Source of the DNA: Kaistia dalseonensis | Lineage (GTDB): Bacteria > Pseudomonadota > Alphaproteobacteria > Rhizobiales > Kaistiaceae | Assembly (NCBI RefSeq): GCF_030814715.1 | Contig: NZ_JAUSVO010000006.1 | Span: 248,001-312,000, forward strand | Length of the DNA stretch: 64,000 nt | Direction of reading: 5' to 3' | In this document: positions 1 through 10,259 of the stretch, one piece after another | Numbering within the stretch: position 1 is the stretch's first letter | Layout: each line of letters opens with the position of its first letter | The notes under the pieces: model-generated | What the model saw: only the letters and a program-made list of their open reading frames with translations | Told to the model about the DNA's origin: nothing | Databases searched by the model: none | Program-made: the position numbers and the translations under genes

Positions 1-184
1 CTCATCACAGCATCGGACCCGAGAGCGGCCGTTTCAAGCGACCCATACTCCCATGGGTGCCTTACGATCAATCAGAAAGAGCCGGCGCATTCCGCTTTTT
101 CGGGCATTGAAGCAATTTCGTCGCGCTCCGGTCGGTCACGCGGTCCAGATCGCGCAAAGCAACGGCCGAAGCACCGGTCCCCGT
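1..184. other. Left edge, no gene recognised
   Basis: This is the stretch downstream of recN. I found no convincing reading frame on either strand. In related bacteria ligA often follows recN. An ATG on the minus strand at about 5-3 could be the start of such a gene, but only its first bases would be inside the window. A weak imperfect hairpin lies around 75-105 and is not good enough to call a terminator. Confidence 0.4.
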
Positions 185-1855
185 TCAGATATTGCCGTGA
201 ATCAGCCGTTCGGCCGCGGCGCGTGCCTCGTCGGTAATCACGCTGCCGGCCAGCATGCGGGCGATCTCCTCGCGGCGATCAGGACCGGCCAGCGGCTTGA
301 CACCCGTCGCGACACGCTCCTCGCCGGCGACCCCCTCCTTGGCGATCAGCATATGGCTGCCCGCCCGCGCGGCGACCTGCGGCGCATGCGTCACGGAGAG
401 AACCTGCACCCGCTCGGCCAGCCGCGCGAGGCGCTTGCCGATCGCCTCGGCGACGGCTCCGCCGACCCCCGTATCGATCTCGTCGAAGACGAGCGTGGGC
501 GCGGAGCCGCGATCGGCGAGCGCGACTTTGATCGCGAGCAGGAAGCGCGAAAGCTCGCCGCCGGACGCGACCTTCATCATCGGCCCGGCGCGCGTGCCTG
601 GATTGGTCCGCACGAAGAAGGAGACGATATCGATGCCGCTTTCGCTGCGCGCCTCGGCATCGCTCTCGATCGAAACGATGAAGGCGGCACGCTCGAGCTT
701 CAGCGCCGGCAACTCCTCGGCGACACGCACCTCCAGATCCGCCGCTGCGCCGCGCCGACGGGCCGAGAGAGCCGCCGCCCGGGCGTCGAAGGCCCGCTGC
801 GCCGCTTCAGCCGCCGCTTCCAGCGCCGCGAGACGCTCCTCGCCCGAATCGAGCGCCGCGAGATCCGCCGTCATGCGGTCCCGAAGCGCGATCAAACCCT
901 CGACGGGGACATCGAATTTGCGCGCAGCACCACGCAGCGCAAAGAGCCGCTCCTCGGTCCGCTCGAGTTCCTTCGGATCGAAAGCACTCTCGCGAATGCT
1001 GCGGGTCAGGATCGTCTCGGCCTCTTCCAGCGCGTCGATCGCCTGGTCGATCGCCTCGACCACGCCGTCGAGCAACCCGCCCGCCTGATCGCGCTTGCGC
1101 TCCAGACGCCGTGCCAGGCTTGCCAGCGTCGGCACGGGCGAGGAGGAGCCGGCGATCGTGTCATGCGCGTCGGCCAGATCGCCCGCGACCTTTTCCGCTT
1201 GCATCATGTGGTGGCGCTGTTCGGCGAGTTCGGTTTCCTCGCCCGGCTGCGGCGCAAGCTTCGCCAGTTCCTCGACCGAGGCACGGAGGTAATCGCCCTC
1301 GCTGCGCGCGGAGCTGATCCGCCGCCGCAGCGCCGTGACTTCGCTCTCTGCCTTGCGCCAGGCGCGATAGGTGTCGGCGACGCCGGCCACCTCGCCATCC
1401 AGCCCGCCGAAGACATCGAGCAGGTTGCGATGAATGGCCGGATCGACGAGCGCGCGGTCGTCATGCTGGCCGTGGATCTCGACCAAGGCGGCGCCGACAT
1501 CGCGCAGGAAGGCGACGCTCACTGGCTGATCGTTGATGAAGGCGCGCGTGCGGCCGTCTTCGGTCTGCACGCGGCGCAGGATGATGCCGCCATCATGATC
1601 GATGGCGTTGCCGTCGAGCAGGCTGCGCGCCGGATGATCGGCCGGAACCTCGAACACGGCCGTGACCTGGCCCTGATTGGCGCCATGGCGCACCAGCCCG
1701 CCATCGCCGCGCCCGCCGAGCGCCAGCGACAGCGCATCGAGCAGGATCGACTTTCCGGCGCCCGTCTCGCCCGTCAGCACGGTCATGCCGGGCGCGAAGG
1801 CAAGCTTGAGCCGATCGATCAGAACGATGTCACGGATCGACAGCTCAGCAAGCAT
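185..1855 (-). CDS. recN: DNA repair protein RecN
   Basis: SMC-like ATPase that acts early in double-strand break repair. The 556 residues match the usual RecN length. The N terminus opens with the family pattern LAELSIRDIVLIDRL and carries the Walker A motif GETGAGKS near residue 32. Near the C terminus are the signature ASGGELSRFLLAIK and the Walker B stretch LVFDEIDTGVGG. The region between is predicted coiled coil, rich in Glu, Ala and Arg. The start is ATG with GAGAGG just upstream. The gene follows bamD after 18 bases and is probably the last gene of the bamD transcript. It acts in the cytoplasm on the nucleoid. Confidence 0.96.
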   Translation of the reverse strand: MLAELSIRDIVLIDRLKLAFAPGMTVLTGETGAGKSILLDALSLALGGRGDGGLVRHGANQGQVTAVFEVPADHPARSLLDGNAIDHDGGIILRRVQTEDGRTRAFINDQPVSVAFLRDVGAALVEIHGQHDDRALVDPAIHRNLLDVFGGLDGEVAGVADTYRAWRKAESEVTALRRRISSARSEGDYLRASVEELAKLAPQPGEETELAEQRHHMMQAEKVAGDLADAHDTIAGSSSPVPTLASLARRLERKRDQAGGLLDGVVEAIDQAIDALEEAETILTRSIRESAFDPKELERTEERLFALRGAARKFDVPVEGLIALRDRMTADLAALDSGEERLAALEAAAEAAQRAFDARAAALSARRRGAAADLEVRVAEELPALKLERAAFIVSIESDAEARSESGIDIVSFFVRTNPGTRAGPMMKVASGGELSRFLLAIKVALADRGSAPTLVFDEIDTGVGGAVAEAIGKRLARLAERVQVLSVTHAPQVAARAGSHMLIAKEGVAGEERVATGVKPLAGPDRREEIARMLAGSVITDEARAAAERLIHGNI

Positions 1856-1873
1856 GGAATGCCTCTCGGCCGA

Positions 1874-2740
1874 TCAGCCCGTTACGACCTTGAACGCCTT
1901 GCTCATCCACGAGCCCTCGTTCTCCTGAGGCTTCACGCCGCCCGACTGCAGCAGCGAATAGGCGTCCTTGTACCAGCTCGAATTCGGGAAGTTGTGTCCG
2001 AGCACGGCGGCCGCCGTCTGGGCTTCCTGCACGATGCCCATCGCCAGATAGGCCGATGTGAGACGATAGAGCGCCTCTTCGACCTGACGCGTATTGGCAT
2101 ATTGCGTCACAACGATCTTGAAGCGATTGATCGCAGCCGGATATTCGCGCCGCTCCAGATAATAGCGACCGATCTGCATCTCCTTGCCGGCGAGCTGGTC
2201 GCGGGCAATGATGATGTCGCGCTGTGCATCGTCGACATATTCGGAGGTCGGGTACTTATCGATCACCTCCTGCATTGCCTGCAGGGCGCGCTGCGTTGCG
2301 TCCTGATCGCGCGTCACGTCCGGGATCTGCTTGAAGTAGGACTGGCCGATCATGTACTGCGCGTAACCCGCATCCGGGCTGCTCGGATAGAGCGAGATAT
2401 AGCGCTTCGCAGCCGAAACGGTCTCGTCGTAATTGCCGAGGCGGTAATTGGTGAAGGCGCTCATGATCAGCGCCTTGCGGGCCCACTCCGTGTAGGGATG
2501 CTGCTTGTCGACTTCGTCGAAGCGCGCGGCCGCCTGCTTGAGCTTGCCGTTCTGCATCAACGCCAGCGCCTGATTGTAGAGCTGACCGGCCGGAATGTCG
2601 GGCTCGTCGACATCGTCCTTTTTCGTCAGGCATCCCGCCAGTGCGATCATGGAGCAGAGCACGATCGCACGGATCGCGACGGAAGCCGCACGACCGAAAG
2701 TCGGGCGAGCGAAGGAACGGGTCTGACCGGCTGCGTTCAT
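1874..2740 (-). CDS. bamD: Outer membrane assembly lipoprotein BamD
   Basis: Essential lipoprotein of the Bam complex, which inserts beta-barrel proteins into the outer membrane. The chosen start gives 288 residues with a short signal segment and a lipobox (IALAGC). The mature chain is a series of TPR-type helical repeats, with motifs such as LYNQALALMQNGKLKQAA and the conserved AGYAQYMIGQSYF. An upstream in-frame ATG at 2815 would add 25 basic residues before the signal peptide, so I prefer 2740. No strong ribosome site is visible for either. It lies between lpxC, after a gap of about 200 bases, and recN. The same genome region encodes an autotransporter, one kind of Bam client. Confidence 0.93.
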   Translation of the reverse strand: MNAAGQTRSFARPTFGRAASVAIRAIVLCSMIALAGCLTKKDDVDEPDIPAGQLYNQALALMQNGKLKQAAARFDEVDKQHPYTEWARKALIMSAFTNYRLGNYDETVSAAKRYISLYPSSPDAGYAQYMIGQSYFKQIPDVTRDQDATQRALQAMQEVIDKYPTSEYVDDAQRDIIIARDQLAGKEMQIGRYYLERREYPAAINRFKIVVTQYANTRQVEEALYRLTSAYLAMGIVQEAQTAAAVLGHNFPNSSWYKDAYSLLQSGGVKPQENEGSWMSKAFKVVTG

Positions 2741-2937
2741 TAACAAATCGAGCCGGCGGGACCGGCCTCGCCTCTTTCGACGGGTCAAAGCGTGCAGTTT
2801 CTTACCGGAAACCACGGCATCCTGTCACCAGCCCTGCCAGCGCATTGGCGCATTTTCGTGGCGAGCGGAGGGACCAACGCAATAAACCTGCTTCATCTGA
2901 AAAATCAGCAGCTTACTGCGTCCAAAAGGTCGCGCTA

Positions 2938-3897
2938 TCAGGATTTGTCGGGACCAAATGCGGCCGCTTCGAGCCGAACGGGCATCTCGGCGCGAATCGG
3001 CCCGCGACGAACGGAAGCCGCGTTGTCGACGAACGTCCAAGCCTCGGGATCGGCGAGAAGCGTCTCGACGATCTTCGCGTTCAGGCGGTGGCCACCGCGA
3101 TAGGACCGGTAGCAGCCAATGACGGGCGCACCGGCCAGTGCCAGATCGCCGACCGCGTCGAGCGCCTTGTGGCGCACGAACTCGTCGGCAAAGCGAAGCC
3201 CTTCGGGGTTGAGGACGCGGTCCTCACCGAGCACGACGGTGTTATCGAGCGAGGACCCGAGGGCGAGGCCCCGCGACCAGTAGAACTCGACATCGCGCAT
3301 GAAACCGAATGTGCGCGCCCGCGCCAGATCACGGCGGAAGGCCGACGGCGTCAGGTCGACGACGAAAGCCTGGCGGCCGATCAGCGGCGATTCGAAATCG
3401 ATCTCGATCTCGAAACGTCGGCCGTCATGCGGCAGCAACTCGGCGAAGGCGGAGCCCTGCTCGACCCGGATCGGCTTCAGCACCTTAATGGCGCGGCGCT
3501 TCGCGGGGAGCGTCATGATGCCCGTCTGGTCGACGAGCGCGACGAAAGCCTCGGCGCTGCCATCCATCATCGGCACTTCGGCGCCGTCGATCTCAACGAC
3601 GACATTGTCGATGCCGAGACCGTTGAACGTCGCCAGGAGATGTTCGATCGTCGCGACCGACAGGCCCATGGAAGCGATCGTCGTGCAGGAATCGGTGGCG
3701 TGGAGATGCTGGATCGTGGCGCTGATCGCGACCGACACCGAACCGGATGTGTCGGTGCGCTGGAACACGATGCCCGTATCGGCCTCGGCCGGATTGAGGA
3801 TCATGGAAACGGCACTACCGCTATGCACACCGATACCGGAGACCACAACGCGATCGCGAAGCGTGGTCTGTAGCGTGCTCTGCTGTCTTGCCATCAA
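2938..3897 (-). CDS. lpxC: UDP-3-O-acyl-N-acetylglucosamine deacetylase LpxC
   Basis: Zinc enzyme of the committed step of lipid A synthesis. It removes the acetyl group from UDP-3-O-acyl-GlcNAc in the cytoplasm. The 319 residues match the family. Visible hallmarks are GIGVHSG near residue 21, the zinc-ligand segment ATIEHLLATFNGLGIDN near residue 82, and the second ligand pair in FVRHKALDAVGDLAL near residue 235, which gives the His and Asp ligands. The position downstream of ftsZ is conserved in proteobacteria. A terminator-like hairpin between ftsZ and lpxC suggests lpxC also has its own promoter. Confidence 0.97.
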   Translation of the reverse strand: MMARQQSTLQTTLRDRVVVSGIGVHSGSAVSMILNPAEADTGIVFQRTDTSGSVSVAISATIQHLHATDSCTTIASMGLSVATIEHLLATFNGLGIDNVVVEIDGAEVPMMDGSAEAFVALVDQTGIMTLPAKRRAIKVLKPIRVEQGSAFAELLPHDGRRFEIEIDFESPLIGRQAFVVDLTPSAFRRDLARARTFGFMRDVEFYWSRGLALGSSLDNTVVLGEDRVLNPEGLRFADEFVRHKALDAVGDLALAGAPVIGCYRSYRGGHRLNAKIVETLLADPEAWTFVDNAASVRRGPIRAEMPVRLEAAAFGPDKS

Positions 3898-4104
3898 TGT
3901 GCCCCAAACGAGCTTGTCAAAATACGCGACTACCTGCCGTTCCCGCCCCTCGCTTCGGAACCAAAACCGGGATTGACGGGCCTTCAGGCTCTCTGTCGAA
4001 TCACCAGATTCCTCAGCATCTTGCGAGGCTGAAGATAGGGCTGGACCAACCGGTCAACAAATCACGCTTTCTAACCGTCTGTAACGCATCGACCCCCTTA
4101 CGAA

Positions 4105-4139
4105 ACGAGGCCCGGCGGGGGTCAGTCGCCGGGCCTCGT
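4105..4139 (-). terminator. Rho-independent terminator after ftsZ
   Basis: A 12-bp GC-rich stem (arms about 4106-4117 and 4128-4139) with a 10-base loop lies just beyond the ftsZ stop. Read on the minus strand it is followed by TTTCGTAAG. It should end most ftsZ transcripts before lpxC. Confidence 0.75.
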
Positions 4140-4159
4140 CTCGATGGAGTTACTGGCTT

Positions 4160-5917
4160 CTAGTTCGCCTGGCGGCGCAGGAAAGCCGGAATCTCCAACT
4201 GATCGTCATCGTGGCGCTGCTCGCGCGGCATCACGCGGCCATGCGGGTCGAGCTCCTGCTGGCGGGGGCGGTAATTGGCCTCCGGAGCGGGTGCGGGAGC
4301 CTGCTGACGCGGAGCCGCCTGCTGCGGGCGCTGCTGCTGATAGCCGGCGGGCGCCTGCTGCTGCGGTGCACGCGGCGCCTGCTGCGGCGCGCGGGCCGGC
4401 TGGGGAGCCGAAACGCGGACCGGGGCAGGCTGCTGGGCCTGCGGCTCTTCCTCGCGACGGCCGAGGCCGACATGCGCCAGGCGGCGCAGCAGGCTCATCG
4501 GGCCGCGATCTTCCTCGTGATGTTCCTCGCCACGCTGCTGCGCGATCTCGCGCTGGGCCATGACGGGGAAATCCTCGACGCGCGGCATGCGGTTCGCAGC
4601 CGGAGCCTCGGCGGCCGGCGGAATGAAGTGCTGCGCCGGAGCGTGGTCGACGACCTGGGTCGGCTGCGGGACCATGTCGAACTCGTGATCGAGTTCGGCT
4701 TCCGCATAGGACATGGACGGCTGCGGCGCCATCGGAGCGATGGTGACGCCCGGATCACGCGCCGACGGCTGTTCGGCATAGGACTGGGCCGGGGCCGGCT
4801 GGCGGAAGGTCGGGGCCGGAGCGGCACGCGATTCCGTATTGACCGAAGGCGTACGCTGAGCCGGCTGGGCGGCAGCCTGCGCGGCGGCCTTCATGCGCTG
4901 GTTCATCTCGGCGATGCGCTGGTCGGAGGGAGGTGTCTCCTGCTCGCGGACATCGCTGTCGATGCCGGTCGCGACGACCGACACGCGGATGACGCCCTCG
5001 AGACTTTCCTCGAAGGTGGCGCCGAGAATGATGTTCGCGTCCGGATCGACTTCCTCGCGGATACGGGTCGCGGCTTCGTCGACTTCGAACAGCGTCAGGT
5101 CACGTCCGCCGGTGATCGAGATCAGCAGGCCACGCGCACCGTGCATCGACGTCTCGTCGAGCAGCGGATTGGCGATCGCGGCTTCGGCCGCCAGAATGGC
5201 GCGGCGATCGCCCGAGGCTTCGCCCGTGCCCATCATCGCCTTGCCCATCTCGCGCATCACCGAACGGACGTCGGCGAAGTCGAGATTGATCAAGCCTTCC
5301 TTGACCATCAGGTCGGTGATGCAGGCGACGCCCGAATAGAGCACCTGGTCGGCCATCGAGAAGGCGTCCGCGAAGGTCGTCTTCTCATTGGCGATGCGGA
5401 ACAGGTTCTGGTTCGGAATGACGATGAGCGTATCGACGCTCTCCTGCAGCTCCTTGATGCCGGCCTCGGCGACGCGCATGCGCCGCGCGCCTTCGAACTG
5501 GAACGGCTTGGTGACGACGCCGACGGTCAGGATGCCGTGCGAACGTGCCGTCCGCGCGATGACCGGGGCAGCGCCCGTGCCCGTGCCGCCGCCCATGCCG
5601 GCGGTGACGAACACCATGTGCGAGCCGGCGAGATGGTCGTTGATCTCGTCAATGACCTCTTCCGCGGCGGCGCGGCCGACATCCGGCATGGAACCGGCGC
5701 CGAGACCCTCGGTCACGGCGACGCCCATCTGGATGAGCCGCTCGGCGCGCGACGATGTCAGCGCCTGGCTATCGGTGTTCGCGCACACGAACTCGACACC
5801 CTCGAGTCCCGAGCGGATCATGTTGTTGACGGCGTTTCCACCCGCACCGCCAACGCCGAAGACCGTGATCTTGGGCTTCAGCTCAGTAATATCCGGCATC
5901 TTCAGGTTGATCGTCAT
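4160..5917 (-). CDS. ftsZ: Cell division GTPase FtsZ
   Basis: Tubulin-like GTPase that forms the cytokinetic ring. The GTPase core covers about residues 15-325, with [17 protein letters not shown] at the start and the tubulin signature GGGTGTG at 109-115. The T7-loop region [11 protein letters not shown] follows in the middle of the protein. The 585-residue length is typical of Hyphomicrobiales FtsZ, which carry a long disordered linker. Here the linker is rich in Gln, Pro and Ala (about 330-570) and has several runs of RAPQQ type. The protein ends with the conserved tail IPAFLRRQ, which binds FtsA. It follows ftsA after 97 bases and a terminator hairpin follows the gene. Confidence 0.98.
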   Translation of the reverse strand: MTINLKMPDITELKPKITVFGVGGAGGNAVNNMIRSGLEGVEFVCANTDSQALTSSRAERLIQMGVAVTEGLGAGSMPDVGRAAAEEVIDEINDHLAGSHMVFVTAGMGGGTGTGAAPVIARTARSHGILTVGVVTKPFQFEGARRMRVAEAGIKELQESVDTLIVIPNQNLFRIANEKTTFADAFSMADQVLYSGVACITDLMVKEGLINLDFADVRSVMREMGKAMMGTGEASGDRRAILAAEAAIANPLLDETSMHGARGLLISITGGRDLTLFEVDEAATRIREEVDPDANIILGATFEESLEGVIRVSVVATGIDSDVREQETPPSDQRIAEMNQRMKAAAQAAAQPAQRTPSVNTESRAAPAPTFRQPAPAQSYAEQPSARDPGVTIAPMAPQPSMSYAEAELDHEFDMVPQPTQVVDHAPAQHFIPPAAEAPAANRMPRVEDFPVMAQREIAQQRGEEHHEEDRGPMSLLRRLAHVGLGRREEEPQAQQPAPVRVSAPQPARAPQQAPRAPQQQAPAGYQQQRPQQAAPRQQAPAPAPEANYRPRQQELDPHGRVMPREQRHDDDQLEIPAFLRRQAN

Positions 5918-6014
5918 TGGTGACCTCGTCGTCTGACCCCTGTGGCCGGTGGCGTAAACCGGCCGTCTTTCCGTTCTTCGGCATCGCTTCGCCAGGAGCG
6001 TTGCCGTCTAACCC

Positions 6015-7337
6015 CTAGAAACTCTCGCGAAACCAGCTTCCGAATCGGGAGAAGTATCCCCCGGTCCCGGTCATGGCCAAGCGATGTCCGCGCATTGCCG
6101 AGACCTGCTCGATCTGGGCGACCTGCGGATAAATCAACAACCCGACGGCAGCCGAGAATGCCGGCCCCTTGGCCGCTTCCGGCAGACCCGTCACACCGAG
6201 CGGACGACCGAGGCGCACATTGCGCGCCAGGATGCGCCGCGCAGCCTCCGTGATTCCCGTAAGCTGACTCGCGCCGCCCGTCAGCACGATCCTGCGGCCA
6301 ACCATCGTCTGGAAGCCGGACGCATTGAGGCGGTCGCGGACGAGTTCGAGGATTTCCTCGATGCGTGCCCGGATGATCCGCGTCAGCGCCGCGCGCGGCA
6401 TCTGGTTCGGCACATCGCGCTCATCGTCGCCGATCGGCAGGACCGACAGGATGTCGCGCTCGTCCGACACGCTCGGCAGCGCGCTGCCATGCATGGTCTT
6501 CAGCCGTTCCGCATCCTCGATCCGGGTGGAGAGGCCGCGGGCGATATCCGTCGTCACATGCTGGCCGCCGATCGCGATCGCGTCGGCATGGACGAACTGG
6601 CCGTCCATGAACACCGAGATCGTGGTCGTGCCGCCGCCGAGATCGACACAGGCGACGCCCAGTTCGGTCTCGTCGTCGACCAGAGCCGAAAGGCCGCTGG
6701 CATAGGGCGTCGCGACCATCGCCTCGACCGAAAGATGGCAGCGGGCGATGCAGAGCTCGAGATTGCGCAGCGGGGCGGATTCGCCGGTGACGACATGCAT
6801 GTCGACGCCAAGCCGCTCGCCCATCATGCCGCGCGGATCGCGGATACCGTTATTGCCGTCGATGGCATAGCCGATCGGCAGCGAATGGATGACCGAGCGC
6901 TCGGCGGTGACCGAATGCTCACGCCCGGCCGCCAGCACGCGCTTGATGTCGGCCTCGACCACTTCATGGCCCGAGAGGGAGACGCTGGCCGAGAAGGATT
7001 CGCTGGCGAGCCGGCCACAGGACACGTTGACGATCAGCGATTCCACGGTGACGCCGGCCATGCGCTCGGCCGCGTCGACCGCAAGGCGGATCGCCTGCTC
7101 GGCCTTGTCGAGATCGACGACGACGCCAGACTTGATCCCGCGCGAACGCTGGTGGCCGATGCCGAGCACCTCGACCGCATGGGTGCGGCCCGGCAGCACG
7201 TCGCCGGTCTCGCGCGGCTTCAGCCTTGCGATCAGGCAGCAGATCTTCGAGGAACCGACGTCGAGAATGGAGACGACGGTGGACTTCTTGGCCGGAAGCG
7301 GACGCATACGGCTATCTGAGGATACGAAAAGCGACAT
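6015..7337 (-). CDS. ftsA: Cell division actin-like protein FtsA
   Basis: Actin-fold ATPase that tethers FtsZ to the inner membrane. It has 440 residues. The first phosphate-binding segment VVSILDVGSSKICCLIA is near residue 21, and the second nucleotide segment VACVDLGGGTTTISVF is in the middle. The last residues, YFSRFGSWFRESF, look like the membrane-binding amphipathic helix. The start codon shares one base with the ftsQ stop (TGATG), so the two are probably translationally coupled. Confidence 0.97.
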   Translation of the reverse strand: MSLFVSSDSRMRPLPAKKSTVVSILDVGSSKICCLIARLKPRETGDVLPGRTHAVEVLGIGHQRSRGIKSGVVVDLDKAEQAIRLAVDAAERMAGVTVESLIVNVSCGRLASESFSASVSLSGHEVVEADIKRVLAAGREHSVTAERSVIHSLPIGYAIDGNNGIRDPRGMMGERLGVDMHVVTGESAPLRNLELCIARCHLSVEAMVATPYASGLSALVDDETELGVACVDLGGGTTTISVFMDGQFVHADAIAIGGQHVTTDIARGLSTRIEDAERLKTMHGSALPSVSDERDILSVLPIGDDERDVPNQMPRAALTRIIRARIEEILELVRDRLNASGFQTMVGRRIVLTGGASQLTGITEAARRILARNVRLGRPLGVTGLPEAAKGPAFSAAVGLLIYPQVAQIEQVSAMRGHRLAMTGTGGYFSRFGSWFRESF

Positions 7338-8245
7338 CAGGTGCTCGCCCCCTTACGCTTGGCGAGCTTGTCGCGCTCCTTGAGTTCGGCCGCGCGGCGC
7401 TCCATCGCGGCCGGCGAAAGCCGGACGAACATGCGGTCACCGAGGCGGAGATCAACCCGCACGATGTCGCGCGAGAGCAGTTCGTCGCTCTTGTCGAAAT
7501 TCTCGATGCGGGCCAACGCGCCCTGGGGATTGTCCTGCGGCAGCATCAGCGTGACGCCGTTGTCGAGGATGAAATCCCAGCGCCGCTCACCGACCAGCAC
7601 GGCCGCCTTGAGACGGGCACGGATCGCCGGTGCGCTGTCGGCGAGAGCCAACGCTTCGCTCGCACGCGTCTCGGCGCCCTGCCCGATCACGCGGACCAGA
7701 TCACCATAGGACTGGTCGCCGGCCTCGCCAATGACCCGGCCATGATCGTCGATGACCGAGAGCTTCTGGTCGTGTTGCCAGAGGACGAAGGGCTTGCGCT
7801 CCTCGATCGTGATGTTGAGCGTGGCCGGATAGACCTTGCGCAGCGTCGCCTTCGCCACCCAGGGCAGCGTCTCGATCCGGTCGCGGGCCGACGCCACGTC
7901 CAGGAAGGGCAGCGATGCGTCGGGCGGCAGTTGCAGCTTGTCAAGCACGGAAACCTCCGAGGTCTCCATCTGCCCGGTGATCTTGACGGAATCGATCAGC
8001 AGACCGCTCGCGGCGCTGACGCCACCGAAGACTTCGTCGAGGCGATCGGCCGCGATCACGCCGGTGACACCGGTCGCGACGAAGAGCAGGATCGTGGCCT
8101 TGAGGCCGACATGGCGCGGAAGACGCGCTTCCACGCGTTTCAGGCCCCGCAAGCGTCGATTGAGCCACAAGCCGAGCCTGGCCCCTGACGAAACCGCCTC
8201 GTCGGCTGCCCCGCCTTCCACCTGCCCCATGGCTCGCCGGCTCAT
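7337..8245 (-). CDS. ftsQ: Cell division protein FtsQ
   Basis: Bitopic divisome protein that links early and late division proteins. I place the start at ATG 8245, where it overlaps the ddl stop as ATGA, giving 302 residues. A longer reading frame upstream only shadows ddl. A basic cytoplasmic tail (1-48) precedes one membrane helix at about 49-66. A POTRA domain follows from about residue 85 (IDSVKITGQ) to [10 protein letters not shown], then the beta domain. The C terminus is charged ([11 protein letters not shown]). The neighbours ddl and ftsA overlap it by 4 and 1 bases. Confidence 0.95.
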   Translation of the reverse strand: MSRRAMGQVEGGAADEAVSSGARLGLWLNRRLRGLKRVEARLPRHVGLKATILLFVATGVTGVIAADRLDEVFGGVSAASGLLIDSVKITGQMETSEVSVLDKLQLPPDASLPFLDVASARDRIETLPWVAKATLRKVYPATLNITIEERKPFVLWQHDQKLSVIDDHGRVIGEAGDQSYGDLVRVIGQGAETRASEALALADSAPAIRARLKAAVLVGERRWDFILDNGVTLMLPQDNPQGALARIENFDKSDELLSRDIVRVDLRLGDRMFVRLSPAAMERRAAELKERDKLAKRKGAST

Positions 8246-9165
8246 CTGCCGCAAGACGCGTCCTCCACCATCCAACTGACCAGCGCCGGGAAGTCCATTC
8301 CGGCATGTCGCGCCATATCCGGGACCAGAGACGTCTCCGTCATGCCCGGCTGAGTGTTCACTTCGAGACAGACGAGTTGCCCCGTGCCCCCCGGTCGATC
8401 GTCGTATCGGAAGTCCGCCCGGCTGATGCCGCGACACCCGAGAGCCTGATGCGCCCGCACTGCTAGATTCCGTATACTTTGGTAAATATTTGGTGAAAGC
8501 GGCGCAGGAATTATGTGGCGGGCACCGTCGGCGGAATACTTGGAATCATAGTCGTACCAGCCGCCGTCGGCGGTCTCGAGCTCAATGATATCAAAGGCTT
8601 CGTCGCCCTTGACGCCACAGGTGAGCTCGCGTCCCCCGACGTAACGTTCGACCATGACGATGTCGCCGAAGCCCCAGTCATCCGCAAAAAGTTGTTGAGG
8701 CGGGTAAGCCGCATCCTCGCGCACGATCAAGACGCCGAAGCTCGACCCTTCGGCGACGGGCTTCACCACATAGGGCGGCTCCATCGGATGGGCCCTGGCG
8801 ACATCGAGGCGGTGCATGAGGACAGATTCGGCGACCGGAATGCCGGCCGCCTTCATGACGTCTTTAGCCCGCGCCTTGTTCATAGCGAGCGCCGAGGCGA
8901 GCACGCCGGAATGTGTATAGGGGATGCCGAGGATCTCGAGCACGCCCTGCATGCAGCCATCTTCACCGAAGGGACCGTGCAGCGCGTTGAACGCGACATC
9001 GGGCTTCAGTTCGGCGAGGACCGAGGCGATGTCGCGCTGGACGTCGACGCGCGTCACCTTGTAGCCGGCCGTTTCCAGCGCATCGGCACAGCCTATGCCC
9101 GAATTAAGCGACACCGGCCGCTCGGTCGACCAACCGCCCATGAGGACAGCGACGTGCTTCGCCAA
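8242..9165 (-). CDS. ddl: D-alanine--D-alanine ligase
   Basis: ATP-grasp enzyme that joins two D-alanines for the peptidoglycan stem peptide. The 307 residues are normal for the family. Visible motifs are [15 protein letters not shown] at the N terminus, the substrate loop [15 protein letters not shown], and the metal/ATP motif EVNTQPGMT near the C terminus. The start is TTG with AAGGA nine bases upstream. No ATG exists in a sensible position. In relatives ddl directly follows murB, but here about 6 kb of other genes come between, so ddl-ftsQ-ftsA-ftsZ must rely on a promoter downstream of that block or on read-through. Confidence 0.96.
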   Translation of the reverse strand: MAKHVAVLMGGWSTERPVSLNSGIGCADALETAGYKVTRVDVQRDIASVLAELKPDVAFNALHGPFGEDGCMQGVLEILGIPYTHSGVLASALAMNKARAKDVMKAAGIPVAESVLMHRLDVARAHPMEPPYVVKPVAEGSSFGVLIVREDAAYPPQQLFADDWGFGDIVMVERYVGGRELTCGVKGDEAFDIIELETADGGWYDYDSKYSADGARHIIPAPLSPNIYQSIRNLAVRAHQALGCRGISRADFRYDDRPGGTGQLVCLEVNTQPGMTETSLVPDMARHAGMDFPALVSWMVEDASCGR

Positions 9166-9261
9166 GACGAGATTCCTTCGTTCGAATCAATTGGAAGGAA
9201 TATGCCAGCGAAGAGGTAAGGAAACGTTAACCAGATGCGCCGCGCACCGAGGCAAAATGAC

Positions 9262-10173
9262 TCAGCGCGGGACAACCGCCTCGGGCGCCACGGCGAAGGC
9301 CGCCTTTTCGCGCTGAAACAGGTCGATCAGGAACTCCCGTGCATGCCGGACGGGCGAGGCAGCGAGGCCATCACGCCGCGTCAGCAGCCAGAGTTCGCGC
9401 GTCGGCGGCGTCACGCCGAGATCGATCGGAACCAACCCCGGCTCCGTGCGTCCGAGAAAGCACGGCAGGAGCGCGACGCCGCAGCCTGACCGCGCCGCGA
9501 TCGCCTGCGAGAGTTGGCTGTTGGAGCGGAACACCAGCCGCGCCGTCGGAAACCGGCCCGCGAGCCAGACAGCCTCCGGCAGATGAACGCTCGATTCGTC
9601 GAAACCGACAAAGAGCGGCGCTCCGCCGGCGGCAAGCCGTGCCAGCCAGGATGGATCGGCGTAGAAGCCGAACGCGATCGTCGCGACATGGCGGGCGATC
9701 AGATCGCCATCCGAGGGCCGCGCCAGCCTCAGGCCGATATCCGCCTCGTGACGCGAGAGGCTGACGCTGCGCCGATCGGCGAAGACCTCGACATCGATCT
9801 CGGGATGGGACGCGCGGAACGCCGCCAGGCGTGGGATGAGGAAGGCATCGGCGAGGCTCGGCGTCGCGGTGATGCGCACAAGGCCGCCCTGCGGCGCTCC
9901 GGCGGCGATATGGGCCAGTCCTTCTGCCGCGGCATCCATCGCCCCGGCAGCCGCCAGGGCGCCCTGCCCGGCCTCGGTGAGCTCATGACCATGCAGCCGC
10001 CGCTCGAACAGCTTCGCGCCAAGCGCCGTCTCCAGCGCGGCGATGCGGCGCGCCACCGTGGCATGGTTCACGCCAAGGGCGCGGGCGGCCGCCGAATAGC
10101 TGCCATGGCGGACGAGCGCGGTGAAGAAACGCACGTCCTCCCAGTCCAGCCTTGTGCGATTTCGATCGGCCAT
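9262..10173 (-). CDS. LysR-family transcriptional regulator
   Basis: 303 residues with the standard LysR layout: a winged helix-turn-helix at about 10-68 (TALVRHGSYSAAARALGVNH) and a substrate-binding domain from about 95 to the end. It is divergent from the metallo-hydrolase gene at 10260, with 86 bases between them. By analogy with most LysR pairs it probably controls that neighbour and itself. The inducer cannot be predicted. It is part of the block that splits the dcw cluster. Confidence 0.93.
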   Translation of the reverse strand: MADRNRTRLDWEDVRFFTALVRHGSYSAAARALGVNHATVARRIAALETALGAKLFERRLHGHELTEAGQGALAAAGAMDAAAEGLAHIAAGAPQGGLVRITATPSLADAFLIPRLAAFRASHPEIDVEVFADRRSVSLSRHEADIGLRLARPSDGDLIARHVATIAFGFYADPSWLARLAAGGAPLFVGFDESSVHLPEAVWLAGRFPTARLVFRSNSQLSQAIAARSGCGVALLPCFLGRTEPGLVPIDLGVTPPTRELWLLTRRDGLAASPVRHAREFLIDLFQREKAAFAVAPEAVVPR

Positions 10174-10176
10174 TGC

Positions 10177-10196
10177 GCGAATTTAGCGAATTTCGC
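10177..10196. promoter_or_regulatory. Candidate LysR operator
   Basis: An imperfect dyad with GCGAA and TTCGC as outer arms sits four bases upstream of the LysR start, in the divergent intergenic region. Position and symmetry fit an autoregulatory LysR site. The inner bases are not symmetric, so the call is weak. Confidence 0.3.
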
Positions 10197-10259
10197 TCAG
10201 GCCTCACAGTCCTATCCTCCGGCCATCAACCGACATCCCACCCGCTCCGGAGCAACGTC

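Noticed and set aside
53-2743. 896-residue plus-strand frame
   Set aside because: It lies antisense to recN and bamD, both with full family motifs. Its composition is the Arg/Asp/Gly-rich type seen opposite GC-rich genes.
4211-5923. 570-residue plus-strand frame
   Set aside because: Antisense of ftsZ, no recognisable domain.
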